From NCBI RefSeq assembly GCF_001715295.1, contig NZ_MDKB01000005.1, positions 497,645 through 561,644 on the forward strand: a stretch of DNA of 64,000 nucleotides, written 5' to 3'. Both the position numbers and the translations under genes were made by a program. Positions 25,650-34,013 of this stretch are shown here, piece by piece. Source of the stretch: Streptomyces griseus (lineage in GTDB: Bacteria; Actinomycetota; Actinomycetes; Streptomycetales; Streptomycetaceae). A model generated the notes under the pieces. That model saw only the letters and a program-made list of their open reading frames with translations. It searched no databases and was not told where the DNA came from. Positions within the stretch are counted from its first letter, which is position 1. Every line of letters starts with the position of its first letter.

Positions 25650-26441
25650 TCAGATGAGGTTGAGGGCCGCGGCCCCGCCCAATCCCCCGAGCACCATGAA
25701 AGCGGGCGTCAGCACCTTGATCTCCACCCAGCTCCCGGCCCGGAACCGCATGGCTTTCGGGGGGCCGACCGGGTACCAGCGCTTGCGGCCCAGCGGGATG
25801 GGCCACAGGATCGGGCAGCCGGAGACGGTCAGTGCGTCGCCGATGTCGTGGACGAGGGCGCCGAGGACGATCGGGAGCCCCAGCCAGAGGTACTCCTGGC
25901 CGGGCGCCTCGAACAGCCAGCCCGCACCGTTGCCCGGCTGGTCGAGCACGCCCGCGAGGATCCACGCGCTGGTCGCGCCCAGCAGCCACACGAGGACGTC
26001 GCTGGAGACCCTGGCCGCCCGCCACAGCAGTCCCTCGACGGCGAGCACGAGGTGGACGAAGAGGATGCCCAGGACCGCCCACCGGCCGCCGAAGACGGCG
26101 GCGGCGGAGGCTCCGGCGCCTATCAGCACCGCCCACAGCCAGGTGTGGGTGAGGGTGCGGTGGCCGCCGTTCCTGCGGGGGTCACCGGGGCCCCGCGTCG
26201 CCTTGTAGACGGCGTACGAGAGCTTGTCGACCACCTCGCACATGGTCTTGGAGACCGGTCCGAAGGCCCGCGAGATGGTGGCCGACTTGTGGTCCAGGTC
26301 CGGGGCGAGCGCGGCGCCGGCGCATATCAGCGCCCCCACGGCGAGGACGGGCCAGGGCATCGTGTGGCCCGCGGCGGCCGCCGCGGCGCCCACGCCCAGC
26401 CAGGCTGCCGCCCCTGACAGTGAGTGTGCCGGTCCCATCAT
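25650..26441 (-). CDS. YdjM-like membrane-bound metal-dependent hydrolase
   Basis: A 263-residue integral membrane protein of the LexA-induced YdjM family. The signature MMGPAHSLSG at the N-terminus, APDLDHKSATISR near residue 50 and GGHRTLTHTWLW near 95 supply His/Asp metal ligands, and VHDIGDALT near 200 completes the pattern. Several hydrophobic helices (WPVLAVGALICAGAALA; RWAVLGILFVHLVLAVEG) place it in the membrane. The ATG used gives the family-typical start; another ATG six codons upstream is in frame. It is divergent from the helicase gene. Confidence 0.85.
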   Translation of the reverse strand: MMGPAHSLSGAAAWLGVGAAAAAAGHTMPWPVLAVGALICAGAALAPDLDHKSATISRAFGPVSKTMCEVVDKLSYAVYKATRGPGDPRRNGGHRTLTHTWLWAVLIGAGASAAAVFGGRWAVLGILFVHLVLAVEGLLWRAARVSSDVLVWLLGATSAWILAGVLDQPGNGAGWLFEAPGQEYLWLGLPIVLGALVHDIGDALTVSGCPILWPIPLGRKRWYPVGPPKAMRFRAGSWVEIKVLTPAFMVLGGLGGAAALNLI

Positions 26442-26596
26442 GGCTGTTCCCGCCCCCATCGTGATCCGGCCCCGTGCGCGGCCGGGCCGCCACTGCCGGG
26501 GCAGGGCGGCCGAGTTGAGTGGGCAGCGTATCGTCCGTGATCATCGCGTCGTCCTCCGGTTCCCTCATCCGGACACCGGGCAGGCAAGATGGGGGT

Positions 26597-29110
26597 GTGA
26601 CCCTTATCGATCAGCTGCCCCCGACCGCCGACCCGGACGCCCTCTTCGAGGCCTTCTCGTCATGGACCGAATCGCAGGGCATCACCCTCTATCCGGCTCA
26701 GGAGGAGGCGCTGATCGAGGTGGTCTCCGGCGCGAACCTGATCCTCTCCACCCCCACCGGCTCCGGGAAGAGCCTGGTGGCGGCGGGTGCCCACTTCACG
26801 GCGCTGGCCCAGGACAAGGTGACGTTCTACACCGCTCCGATCAAGGCGCTGGTCTCGGAGAAGTTCTTCGACCTCTGCAAGCTCTTCGGCACGGAGAACG
26901 TCGGCATGCTGACCGGTGACGCCTCGGTCAACGCCGACGCCCCGGTCATCTGCTGTACGGCGGAGGTGCTCGCCTCCATCGCGCTGCGTGACGGCAGGTA
27001 CGCCGACATCGGCCAGGTGGTGATGGACGAGTTCCACTTCTACGCGGAGCCGGACCGGGGCTGGGCCTGGCAGATCCCGCTGCTGGAACTTCCGCAGGCG
27101 CAGTTCGTCCTCATGTCGGCGACGCTCGGCGACGTCTCGATGTTCGAGGAGGACCTGACCCGCCGTACCGGGCGGCCGACCTCCGTGGTGCGTTCGGCGA
27201 CGCGGCCGGTGCCGCTGAGCTACGAGTACCGGCTGACCCCGATCACGGAGACGCTGACGGAGCTGCTGGACACCCGCCAGGCGCCCGTCTACATCGTGCA
27301 CTTCACCCAGGCCGCGGCCGTGGAGCGGGCGCAGTCGCTGATGAGCATCAACATGTGCACGAAGGAGGAGAAGGAGAAGATCGCCGACCTGATCGGCAGT
27401 TTCCGCTTCACCACCAAGTTCGGCCAGAACCTCTCCCGCTACGTGCGCCACGGGATCGGCGTGCACCACGCGGGGATGCTCCCCAAGTACCGCCGACTCG
27501 TCGAGAAGCTGGCGCAGGCCGGCCTGCTGAAGGTGATCTGCGGTACGGACACCCTGGGCGTCGGTGTCAACGTGCCGATCCGCACGGTGCTGTTCACCGC
27601 CCTCACCAAGTACGACGGCACCCGGGTGCGCACGCTGCGGGCGCGGGAGTTCCACCAGATCGCCGGCCGTGCGGGCCGCGCGGGGTTCGACACGGCGGGT
27701 TTCGTCGTCGCGCAGGCGCCGGAGCACGTCATCGAGAACGAGAAGGCCGTCAAGAAGGCGGGGGACGATCCCAAGAAGAAGCGCAAGGTGGTCCGCAAGA
27801 AGGCCCCCGAGGGATTCGTCGCCTGGTCGGAGACCACCTTCGACAAGCTGATCCAGTCCGAGCCCGAGCCGCTGACCTCCCGTTTCCGGGTCACCCACAC
27901 GATGCTGCTCTCGGTGATCGCCCGCCCGGGGAACGCCTTCGACGCGATGCGGCATCTGCTGGAGGACAACCACGAACCGCGCAGGGCGCAGCTGCGGCAC
28001 ATCCGGCGGGCCATCGCCATCTACCGGTCGCTGCTGGACGGCGGTGTGGTGGAGCAGCTCGCCACGCCGGACGCCGAGGGCCGGATCGTGCGGCTCACCG
28101 TCGATCTGCAGCAGGACTTCGCGCTCAACCAGCCGCTGTCCACGTTCGCGCTGGCCGCGTTCGACCTGCTGGACGCAGAATCCCCCTCGTACGCGCTGGA
28201 CATGGTCTCCGTGGTCGAGTCGACCCTCGACGATCCGCGGCAGATCCTCGCCGCCCAGCAGAACAAGGCGCGGGGCGAGGCCGTCGGCCAGATGAAGGCC
28301 GACGGCGTCGAGTACGAGGAGCGGATGGAACGGCTCCAGGAGGTCACCTACCCCAAGCCGCTGAGCGAGCTGCTGTGGCACGCGTACGACGTGTACCGCA
28401 CCAGCCACCCGTGGGTGAACGACCATCCGGTGTCGCCGAAGTCGGTCATCCGGGACATGTACGAACGTGCGATGACGTTCACGGAGTTCACCTCGAACTA
28501 CGAGCTGGCCCGGACCGAGGGGATCGTGCTGCGCTATCTGGCGAGCGCGTACAAGGCCCTCGAGCACACCATTCCGGACGACCTCAAGTCGGAGGACCTG
28601 GAGGACCTGATCGCCTGGCTGGGCGAGATGGTGCGCCAGGTGGACTCCAGCCTGCTCGACGAGTGGGAGCAGCTGGCCAACCCGGAGGTGGAGACCGCCG
28701 AGCAGGCACAGGAGAGGGCGGACGAGGTCAAGCCCGTCACGGCCAACGCCCGCGCCTTCCGGGTCCTGGTGCGCAACGCGATGTTCCGCCGGGTGGAGCT
28801 GGCCGCGCTGGACCGGGTCCGCGACCTGGGCGAGCTGGACGCCGATTCGGGCTGGGACGAGGACGCCTGGGGCGAGGCGATGGACGGCTACTGGGACGCG
28901 CACGACGACCTCGGCACCGGCCCGGACGCCCGTGGACCGAAGCTGCTGAAGATCGACGAGGACCCGGAGCACGGTCTGTGGCGGGTGTGGCAGGCCTTCG
29001 CCGATCCGGCCGGTGACCACGACTGGGGCATCCGTGCGGAGGTCGATCTGGCGGCTTCCGACGAGGAGGGGCGGGCGGTCGTCCGGGTCACGGCCGTGGG
29101 TCAGCTGTGA
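26597..29110 (+). CDS. DEAD/DEAH-box (Ski2-like) helicase
   Basis: An 837-residue superfamily 2 helicase. Walker A STPTGSGKS is at residues 51-59, motif Ia TAPIKALV near 78, and the DExH box is VMDEFHFY (DEFH) near 142. Motif III LMSATL follows, with motif V GTDTLGVGVNVPI and motif VI QIAGRAGRAGF. The long C-terminal part has a KKKRKVVRKK basic stretch near 400 and no known catalytic domain. It resembles actinobacterial Ski2/Mtr4-type RNA helicases, likely RNA processing or turnover. GTG start (VTLIDQLPP). The next gene begins 26 bases after its stop. Confidence 0.92.
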   Translation: MTLIDQLPPTADPDALFEAFSSWTESQGITLYPAQEEALIEVVSGANLILSTPTGSGKSLVAAGAHFTALAQDKVTFYTAPIKALVSEKFFDLCKLFGTENVGMLTGDASVNADAPVICCTAEVLASIALRDGRYADIGQVVMDEFHFYAEPDRGWAWQIPLLELPQAQFVLMSATLGDVSMFEEDLTRRTGRPTSVVRSATRPVPLSYEYRLTPITETLTELLDTRQAPVYIVHFTQAAAVERAQSLMSINMCTKEEKEKIADLIGSFRFTTKFGQNLSRYVRHGIGVHHAGMLPKYRRLVEKLAQAGLLKVICGTDTLGVGVNVPIRTVLFTALTKYDGTRVRTLRAREFHQIAGRAGRAGFDTAGFVVAQAPEHVIENEKAVKKAGDDPKKKRKVVRKKAPEGFVAWSETTFDKLIQSEPEPLTSRFRVTHTMLLSVIARPGNAFDAMRHLLEDNHEPRRAQLRHIRRAIAIYRSLLDGGVVEQLATPDAEGRIVRLTVDLQQDFALNQPLSTFALAAFDLLDAESPSYALDMVSVVESTLDDPRQILAAQQNKARGEAVGQMKADGVEYEERMERLQEVTYPKPLSELLWHAYDVYRTSHPWVNDHPVSPKSVIRDMYERAMTFTEFTSNYELARTEGIVLRYLASAYKALEHTIPDDLKSEDLEDLIAWLGEMVRQVDSSLLDEWEQLANPEVETAEQAQERADEVKPVTANARAFRVLVRNAMFRRVELAALDRVRDLGELDADSGWDEDAWGEAMDGYWDAHDDLGTGPDARGPKLLKIDEDPEHGLWRVWQAFADPAGDHDWGIRAEVDLAASDEEGRAVVRVTAVGQL

Positions 29111-29136
29111 CCGCGCACCGGCCCGAAGGAGGAGAA

Positions 29137-30027
29137 ATGGAGACACACCGCATGACGAACCCGGCCGAGCGCCTGGTCGATCTCCTCGACCTCGAACAGA
29201 TCGAGGTCAACATCTTCCGCGGCCGCAGCCCCGAGGAGTCCCTGCAGCGGGTCTTCGGCGGGCAGGTCGCGGGACAGGCGCTGGTCGCGGCCGGCCGTAC
29301 GACCGACGGGGACCGCCCCGTGCACTCGCTGCACGCCTACTTCCTTCGGCCCGGCCGTCCGGGCGTGCCGATCGTGTACGACGTCGAGCGGGTGCGGGAC
29401 GGCCGGTCGTTCACCACGCGCCGGGTGACGGCCGTGCAGCAGGGACGGACGATCTTCGACCTCACGGCATCGTTCCACCGGCCGGAGGAGGCGGGCTTCG
29501 AGCACCAGTTGCCACCCGCCCGTACGGTCCCCGGTCCCGAGGAGCTGCCCACGGTCGCCGACGAGGTGCGCGAGCACCTGGGCACGCTGCCGGAGGCGCT
29601 GGAGCGCATGGCACGGCGGCAGCCCTTCGACATCCGCTACGTCGACCGGCTGCGCTGGACGCGGGAGGAGACCAGGGACGCCGATCCACGCAGCGCGGTG
29701 TGGATGCGCGCGGTCGGCCCGCTCGGGGACGACCCGCTGGTGCACACCTGTGCGCTGACGTACGCGAGCGACATGACGCTGCTGGACGCGGTCCGGATCC
29801 CGGTGGAGCCGCTGTGGGGACCGCGCGGCTTCGACATGGCCTCGCTGGACCACGCGATGTGGTTCCACCGGCCGTTCCGTGCCGACGAGTGGTTCCTGTA
29901 CGACCAGGAGTCGCCGATCGCCACGGGCGGCCGGGGGCTGGCCCGGGGCCGCATCTACGACCGCGAGGGGCGGCTGCTGGTGTCCGTGGTGCAGGAGGGC
30001 CTGTTCCGGCGGCTCGACGGCGTGTAG
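29137..30027 (+). CDS. tesB: Acyl-CoA thioesterase II
   Basis: A 296-residue double-hotdog thioesterase hydrolysing acyl-CoA to free acid and CoA. First hotdog: VFGGQVAGQALVAA near residue 37 and VHSLHAYFLRPG near 62. Second hotdog: LDHAMWFHRPFRADEWFLY near 240 and GRGLARGRIYDREGRLLVSV near 265, where the TesB Asp/Thr/Gln set normally lies. The ATG after GGAGGAGAA is chosen over a GTG inside the helicase stop region. It probably shares a transcript with the helicase. Confidence 0.92.
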   Translation: METHRMTNPAERLVDLLDLEQIEVNIFRGRSPEESLQRVFGGQVAGQALVAAGRTTDGDRPVHSLHAYFLRPGRPGVPIVYDVERVRDGRSFTTRRVTAVQQGRTIFDLTASFHRPEEAGFEHQLPPARTVPGPEELPTVADEVREHLGTLPEALERMARRQPFDIRYVDRLRWTREETRDADPRSAVWMRAVGPLGDDPLVHTCALTYASDMTLLDAVRIPVEPLWGPRGFDMASLDHAMWFHRPFRADEWFLYDQESPIATGGRGLARGRIYDREGRLLVSVVQEGLFRRLDGV

Positions 30028-30040
30028 GGCCCGGCCCGGG

Positions 30041-30082
30041 GTCAGGTGCCCGGGGTCAGGTGCCCGGGGTCAGGTGCCCGGG
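30041..30082. repeat. 14-bp tandem repeat across the DUF6011 stop codon
   Basis: Three perfect copies of GTCAGGTGCCCGGG. The stop codon of the minus-strand DUF6011 gene lies in the rightmost copy; the next two copies place TGA in the other frames, so any frame is closed within the array. Confidence 0.85.
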
Positions 30083-30300
30083 AGCGGGTCCTGCTCCACC
30101 TTGTGCCGGCGGGTGCGGATGTCCGGCCCGGCGGGGTGCAGTTTGGCGTCGCAGGCGGGTCCGAGGCCGGTGCGCCGTGATTGCGTGCCGGTGAGGGGGC
30201 GCCCGCACAGGGCGCAGCGCACCGGTCGGCGGGGGGCGGCCGGGCGCAGTTCGGGCGGTGGCTCGGGGAAGAGCCCGGGCAGTGGCGGGGACGACTCCAT
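30070..30300 (-). CDS. DUF6011 zinc-ribbon-like small protein
   Basis: A 76-residue protein. After a Pro-rich N-terminus, residues 28-52 read RCALCGRPLTGTQSR, then GLGPACDAKL: a CxxC...C zinc-knuckle pattern characteristic of DUF6011, whose function is unknown (often in phage or accessory proteins). The last residues, LPGT, are encoded by the 14-bp tandem repeat that also supplies the stop codon. It is convergent with the thioesterase gene and divergent from the ClC gene. Confidence 0.75.
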   Translation of the reverse strand: MESSPPLPGLFPEPPPELRPAAPRRPVRCALCGRPLTGTQSRRTGLGPACDAKLHPAGPDIRTRRHKVEQDPLPGT

Positions 30301-30459
30301 CCGCGGATCCTCTCAGCCTCCGTGGGTGCCCGCCGCACGCGGACTCGCCGCGCCTCCCCAGCGGGTACATCACGGACAGATCACCACATCGTGGTATCAC
30401 CGTGGGGAGCCTGCGGGGCGCCGTGTTCCGGCGGGGCCGGACACTGAGGAGGCAGGGGC

Positions 30460-31794
30460 ATGTCGGCTGAACCGGTCGGAACGCCGGCCACGGAACCCCC
30501 GGACCCCCTCGCGGTGGTCGGCACCCGGAACTACACGGTGCTGCTGGTCGTCGTGGCGGTGCTGGGAGTCCCCGTCTCGGCGGTGGCGTTCGGCTTTCTG
30601 GCGCTGGTCCACGAGCTCCAGTCCCTGACGTACAAGGACCTTCCCCGCGCACTCGGTTTCGACGGCACTCCGCCGTGGTGGCCGGTGCCGCTGGTCGCCG
30701 TGGCGGGTCTGCTGACCGGGCTGGCCATCCGTCACCTTCCCGGTACGGGCGGCCACAAGCCGGCCGAACGCACGGGAGTGCGCACGGGGCCGCCGACGGG
30801 TGCGGAGCTCCCCGGGATCGCGCTCGCCGCGCTCGCCTCCCTCGGCCTCGGTGCGGTCGTCGGGCCCGAGGCCCCCCTCATCGCCCTCGGCGGCGGGCTG
30901 GCCGCGTACGCGGTGCGCCGGCTCAGGCCGGGCATCGAGCCGAACGCGAGTGCCATGGTGGCGGCGTCGGGGAGCTTCGCCGCCGTCAGCGCCCTGCTCG
31001 GGTCGCCGCTGCTCGGCGCCTTCCTGCTGATGGAGGCCTCCGGTGTCGCGGGAGTGATGCTCCGTCTCGTGCTCGTGCCGGGGCTGCTCGCGTCAGGCAT
31101 CGGGGCGCTCCTGTTCACCGGTCTCGGTTCATGGACCGGCCTGGGGACGTACTCCCTGACCCTCCCCCACGTGCCGCACGCCTCCCAGCCCACCGTCGCC
31201 GAGTTCGGCTGGGCCGTCGCCATCGGCGTCGCGGCGGCCCTCGCGGGCACCGGCATCAGGAAGCTCGCGCGGATCCTCCAGGAGCGGGTCGAACAGCGGC
31301 TGGTCCCCGCGACGGCGGCGATGGGCCTCACGGTCGGCGCACTCGCGCTCCTCTACGCGCAGAGCACGGGCAGGGACGCGTCCGAGGTGCTCTACTCGGG
31401 CCAGGAGGCTCTCGGCGGCCTGCTCAGCGAGGACGCCACCTATACGGCCGGAACGCTCCTCGTGCTGCTCGCCTGCAAAGCGCTCGCCTACTCCGCCTCG
31501 CTCAGCGCCTTCAGGGGCGGCCCCGTCTTCCCGTCGATGTCCCTGGGAGCGGCGGGTGGGCTGGTGCTGTCCCATCTGCCCGGCCTCGACACGACCTCGG
31601 GGTTCGCGATGGGCATCGGAGCGATGTGCGTGGCGGTGCTCGAACTTCCGATGACGTCGGTGCTGCTGGCCACGCTGCTCCTGGGTTCCGAGGGCATCAC
31701 CGTCATGCCGCTCGTGATCGTCTCCGTGGCGGTGTCCTTCGTCCTCGCGCTCAGGCTCGACCGTACTGCCGCGGCGAGCACAGCGCCCAGATGA
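30460..31794 (+). CDS. ClC-type chloride channel/antiporter
   Basis: A 444-residue polytopic membrane protein with about ten hydrophobic segments. ClC family features: LGAVVGPEAPLIALGGGLA near residue 130 (the GxxGPExP helix-N region), SPLLGAFLLMEAS near 180, and FRGGPVFPSMSLGAAGG near 350, corresponding to the GxFxP ion-binding loop. It moves chloride or another anion (fluoride is possible) across the membrane. No C-terminal CBS domains are present. GAGGAGG precedes the ATG. Its last 44 bases overlap the convergent DUF7144 gene. Confidence 0.88.
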   Translation: MSAEPVGTPATEPPDPLAVVGTRNYTVLLVVVAVLGVPVSAVAFGFLALVHELQSLTYKDLPRALGFDGTPPWWPVPLVAVAGLLTGLAIRHLPGTGGHKPAERTGVRTGPPTGAELPGIALAALASLGLGAVVGPEAPLIALGGGLAAYAVRRLRPGIEPNASAMVAASGSFAAVSALLGSPLLGAFLLMEASGVAGVMLRLVLVPGLLASGIGALLFTGLGSWTGLGTYSLTLPHVPHASQPTVAEFGWAVAIGVAAALAGTGIRKLARILQERVEQRLVPATAAMGLTVGALALLYAQSTGRDASEVLYSGQEALGGLLSEDATYTAGTLLVLLACKALAYSASLSAFRGGPVFPSMSLGAAGGLVLSHLPGLDTTSGFAMGIGAMCVAVLELPMTSVLLATLLLGSEGITVMPLVIVSVAVSFVLALRLDRTAAASTAPR

Positions 31795-32185
31795 CGAAGA
31801 TGTTGATCGCGATGAGGACGAGGGACCAGAACGGGTAGTACGGGAGCCACAGGAAGTTGGCGACGACCAGGAGCCCGGCCAGGAGAACACCGACGGCGCG
31901 CGCCCAGAGGGCACCGGTGAAGAGCGCGCAGCCGGCCAGAAGAACGACGATCCCCAGGATGAGGTGGACCCAGCCCCAGCCCGTCAGGCTGAACTGGAAC
32001 GCGTAGTTCTGCGTCTTGACGAACACGTCGTCCTTGGCGATGGCGGCGATCCCCTGGAGTATCGCCATGGCCCCGCCGAAGATCATCATCACGCCCGCGA
32101 AGACGGTCCAGCCGGAGGCGGCGAACGACGCCCGGCCTCCCTCGGCGTCACTGCCCCTTCGCGCCCCGGTCACACTTCCAGACAT
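31751..32185 (-). CDS. DUF7144-type four-helix membrane protein
   Basis: A 144-residue membrane protein with four hydrophobic helices: residues 24-46 (GWTVFAGVMMIFGGAMAILQ), 64-86 (GWGWVHLILGIVVLLAGCAL), 90-110 and 113-135 (FWSLVLIAINIFVIWALCS). The pattern matches the DUF7144 family found widely in Streptomyces; function unknown. Its 3' end overlaps the ClC gene tail-to-tail by 44 bases, so the two transcripts are complementary there. Confidence 0.8.
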   Translation of the reverse strand: MSGSVTGARRGSDAEGGRASFAASGWTVFAGVMMIFGGAMAILQGIAAIAKDDVFVKTQNYAFQFSLTGWGWVHLILGIVVLLAGCALFTGALWARAVGVLLAGLLVVANFLWLPYYPFWSLVLIAINIFVIWALCSPRQYGRA

Positions 32186-32891
32186 AACGGCCTCCTCGGT
32201 GCCGCAGCGCCCGTCTCGGACGCCGCAATATCCGATATGCGCATCTTGTACGCCTTACCAGACTGGCACGCCCTCACCTCATCGGCACACGGACCGCCAC
32301 GCGCCCGGTCTCCCCGCAGGGATACGCTCCCGATCATGAGGGACGAGGGATTGCCGGAGGCCGGCGACGCGGCCGGGCCCGCTCCGCTCCGCACGCGGCT
32401 CGCCGCTCGACGGGCCGCCCGCCCGGGCCGGCCTGGGCCGGTCGGCCCTGCCCCCGGCCGGAGCACGGCGAGCCGCGTCCCAGGGCCGTCCCGCCCGGAC
32501 GGCTGTGCACCGCGTACGGGCGGACGAGGTCGCGCTCGCCGACGCAGGTGGAGGCGGAGCCGCCCGGTCCGGTACGGGCCGGGCGGCAGCCGGTGCCGCG
32601 CGACGAGCGGTCCGGCTGCGTGCGCCGCCGAGATCCACCCGGCCCGCGTGCCCATCTCGTCTGCGGGAACGCCTCCGTGCCCGGCGCGGGCAGCACATCC
32701 GGGTACCGGAGGCCTCCGTGGATGCCACCGTGCACACCCCGCGCCCCGGCGGTTGCCCGCGCTACCGGCTCCGCGGCCCTCGCCCTTCCACTGCCCCGGC
32801 CCCGACCCGGCCCGCCACGCCCCGCTGATCGCCCTGCCATGACCCCGCCCTGCCGCGACCTCACCGGCCGTGCACACGAAAGGCCCGCTCC
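32186..32891. other. 706 bases without a recognisable gene
   Basis: Very G+C-rich DNA with long open frames in several frames, none matching a known family. The longest plus frame begins at an ATG at 32336 (MRDEGLPEAGDAAGPAPLRT) and soon becomes Arg/Pro low complexity. It may be a decayed gene. The promoter of DUF7144 lies at the left, the GNAT promoter at the right. Confidence 0.4.
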
Positions 32892-33434
32892 ATGACCGAG
32901 ATCGTCCCCGTTTCCGGCCCCGAACTGGTCACCTACTCGGACGAGTTGGCCGCCCTGCTGATCGAGACCGTCGAGGGGGGCTCCTCGGTGGGATTCCTCG
33001 CACCGCTCGACCGTGCCACCGCCGCCGCGTGGTGGCGGGAGCGTGCCGCCTCCGTGGAGGCGGGACGGCACCAGGTGTGGATCGCCCGGGACGGCGGACA
33101 GGTCGTCGGCACGATCGGACTGGTCAAACCCGCTCTGCCGAACGCCCGCCACCGGGCCGAGGTCGCCAAGCTGATGGTGCGGCCCGCGGCCCGCGGTCAC
33201 GGCATCGGCCGGAGTCTGCTCTCGGCGGCCGAACGGTCGGCGGCCGAGGAGGGGCTGACCCTGCTGATCCTGGACACCGAGACGGGGAGCCCGGCCGAGA
33301 AGCTGTACCGCGCCGCAGGCTGGACGGAATGCGGGTCCGTCCCGGAGTACGCGGGCGACCCGGCGGGTGTCCTCAGGTCGACCACGTTCTACTACAAGGC
33401 CGTCGGTCCCGTGGCGCCCGAGCCGTCACAATGA
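32892..33434 (+). CDS. GNAT-family N-acetyltransferase
   Basis: A 180-residue GNAT acetyltransferase. Motif A is visible at residues 95-120 (VAKLMVRPAARGHGIGRSLL, with R-x-x-G-x-G/A for acetyl-CoA), and motif B at about 125-145 (LTLLILDTETGSPAEKLYRAAGW). It transfers acetyl from acetyl-CoA to an amine, substrate unknown. The glutathione-peroxidase gene follows at once, so the two are probably cotranscribed. Confidence 0.9.
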   Translation: MTEIVPVSGPELVTYSDELAALLIETVEGGSSVGFLAPLDRATAAAWWRERAASVEAGRHQVWIARDGGQVVGTIGLVKPALPNARHRAEVAKLMVRPAARGHGIGRSLLSAAERSAAEEGLTLLILDTETGSPAEKLYRAAGWTECGSVPEYAGDPAGVLRSTTFYYKAVGPVAPEPSQ

Positions 33435-33466
33435 ACAGCGACGCCACGCCTACGAGGAGGACCTCC

Positions 33467-33958
33467 ATGTCCCTGCACGACATCCCGCTCCGCACCCTCA
33501 CCGGTGAGCCGACCACCCTGGGCGCCTACGAGGGTTCCGCGGTGCTGGTGGTCAACGTGGCCTCCCGGTGCGGTCTCACCCCTCAGTACGCGGGCCTGGA
33601 GCGGCTGCAGAAGGAATACGGGGACCGCGGCTTCACCGTGCTCGGGGTGCCCTGCAACCAGTTCGCGGGCCAGGAGCCCGGCACCGCCGAGGACATCCGG
33701 ACCTTCTGCTCGACCACCTACGGGGTCAGCTTCCCGCTCCTGGAGAAGACCGACGTCAACGGCGAGGACCGGCACCCGCTGTACGCGGAGCTGACGAAGC
33801 TCGCGGACGCGGAGGGCACGGCCGGCGACGTCCAGTGGAACTTCGAGAAGTTCCTGATCTCCCCGGCCGGCGAGCCGGTCGCCCGGATCCGCCCGCGGAC
33901 CGAGCCGGAGGCCCCCGAGGTCGTCGCGGCCGTCGAGGCGCATCTGCCGCAGCGGTGA
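33467..33958 (+). CDS. Glutathione peroxidase-family thiol peroxidase
   Basis: A 163-residue peroxidase of the glutathione peroxidase fold. Peroxidatic residue Cys35 (NVASRCGLTPQY) is cysteine rather than selenocysteine; the remaining tetrad is seen in VPCNQFAGQEPG (Gln/Asn, about 65-75) and VQWNFEKFLI (Trp/Asn, about 125-134). In actinobacteria such enzymes reduce peroxides with thioredoxin or mycothiol-linked electrons. The ATG with GAGGAGG upstream is chosen over an ATG overlapping the GNAT stop. Confidence 0.93.
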   Translation: MSLHDIPLRTLTGEPTTLGAYEGSAVLVVNVASRCGLTPQYAGLERLQKEYGDRGFTVLGVPCNQFAGQEPGTAEDIRTFCSTTYGVSFPLLEKTDVNGEDRHPLYAELTKLADAEGTAGDVQWNFEKFLISPAGEPVARIRPRTEPEAPEVVAAVEAHLPQR

Positions 33959-33963
33959 CGGGC

Positions 33964-33995
33964 GGGGAAGGACCGGACCGGCACGGCCCTTCCCC
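33964..33995. terminator. Hairpin between convergent genes
   Basis: GGGGAAGG/CCTTCCCC inverted repeat with a 16-base G+C-rich loop, between the peroxidase and acyl-CoA dehydrogenase genes. Confidence 0.5.
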
Positions 33996-34013
33996 GTACC
34001 CGTGGCACGGCCC

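Noticed and set aside
26660..29146. 828-codon minus-strand frame opposite the helicase
   Set aside because: Antisense shadow of an intact helicase with all SF2 motifs.
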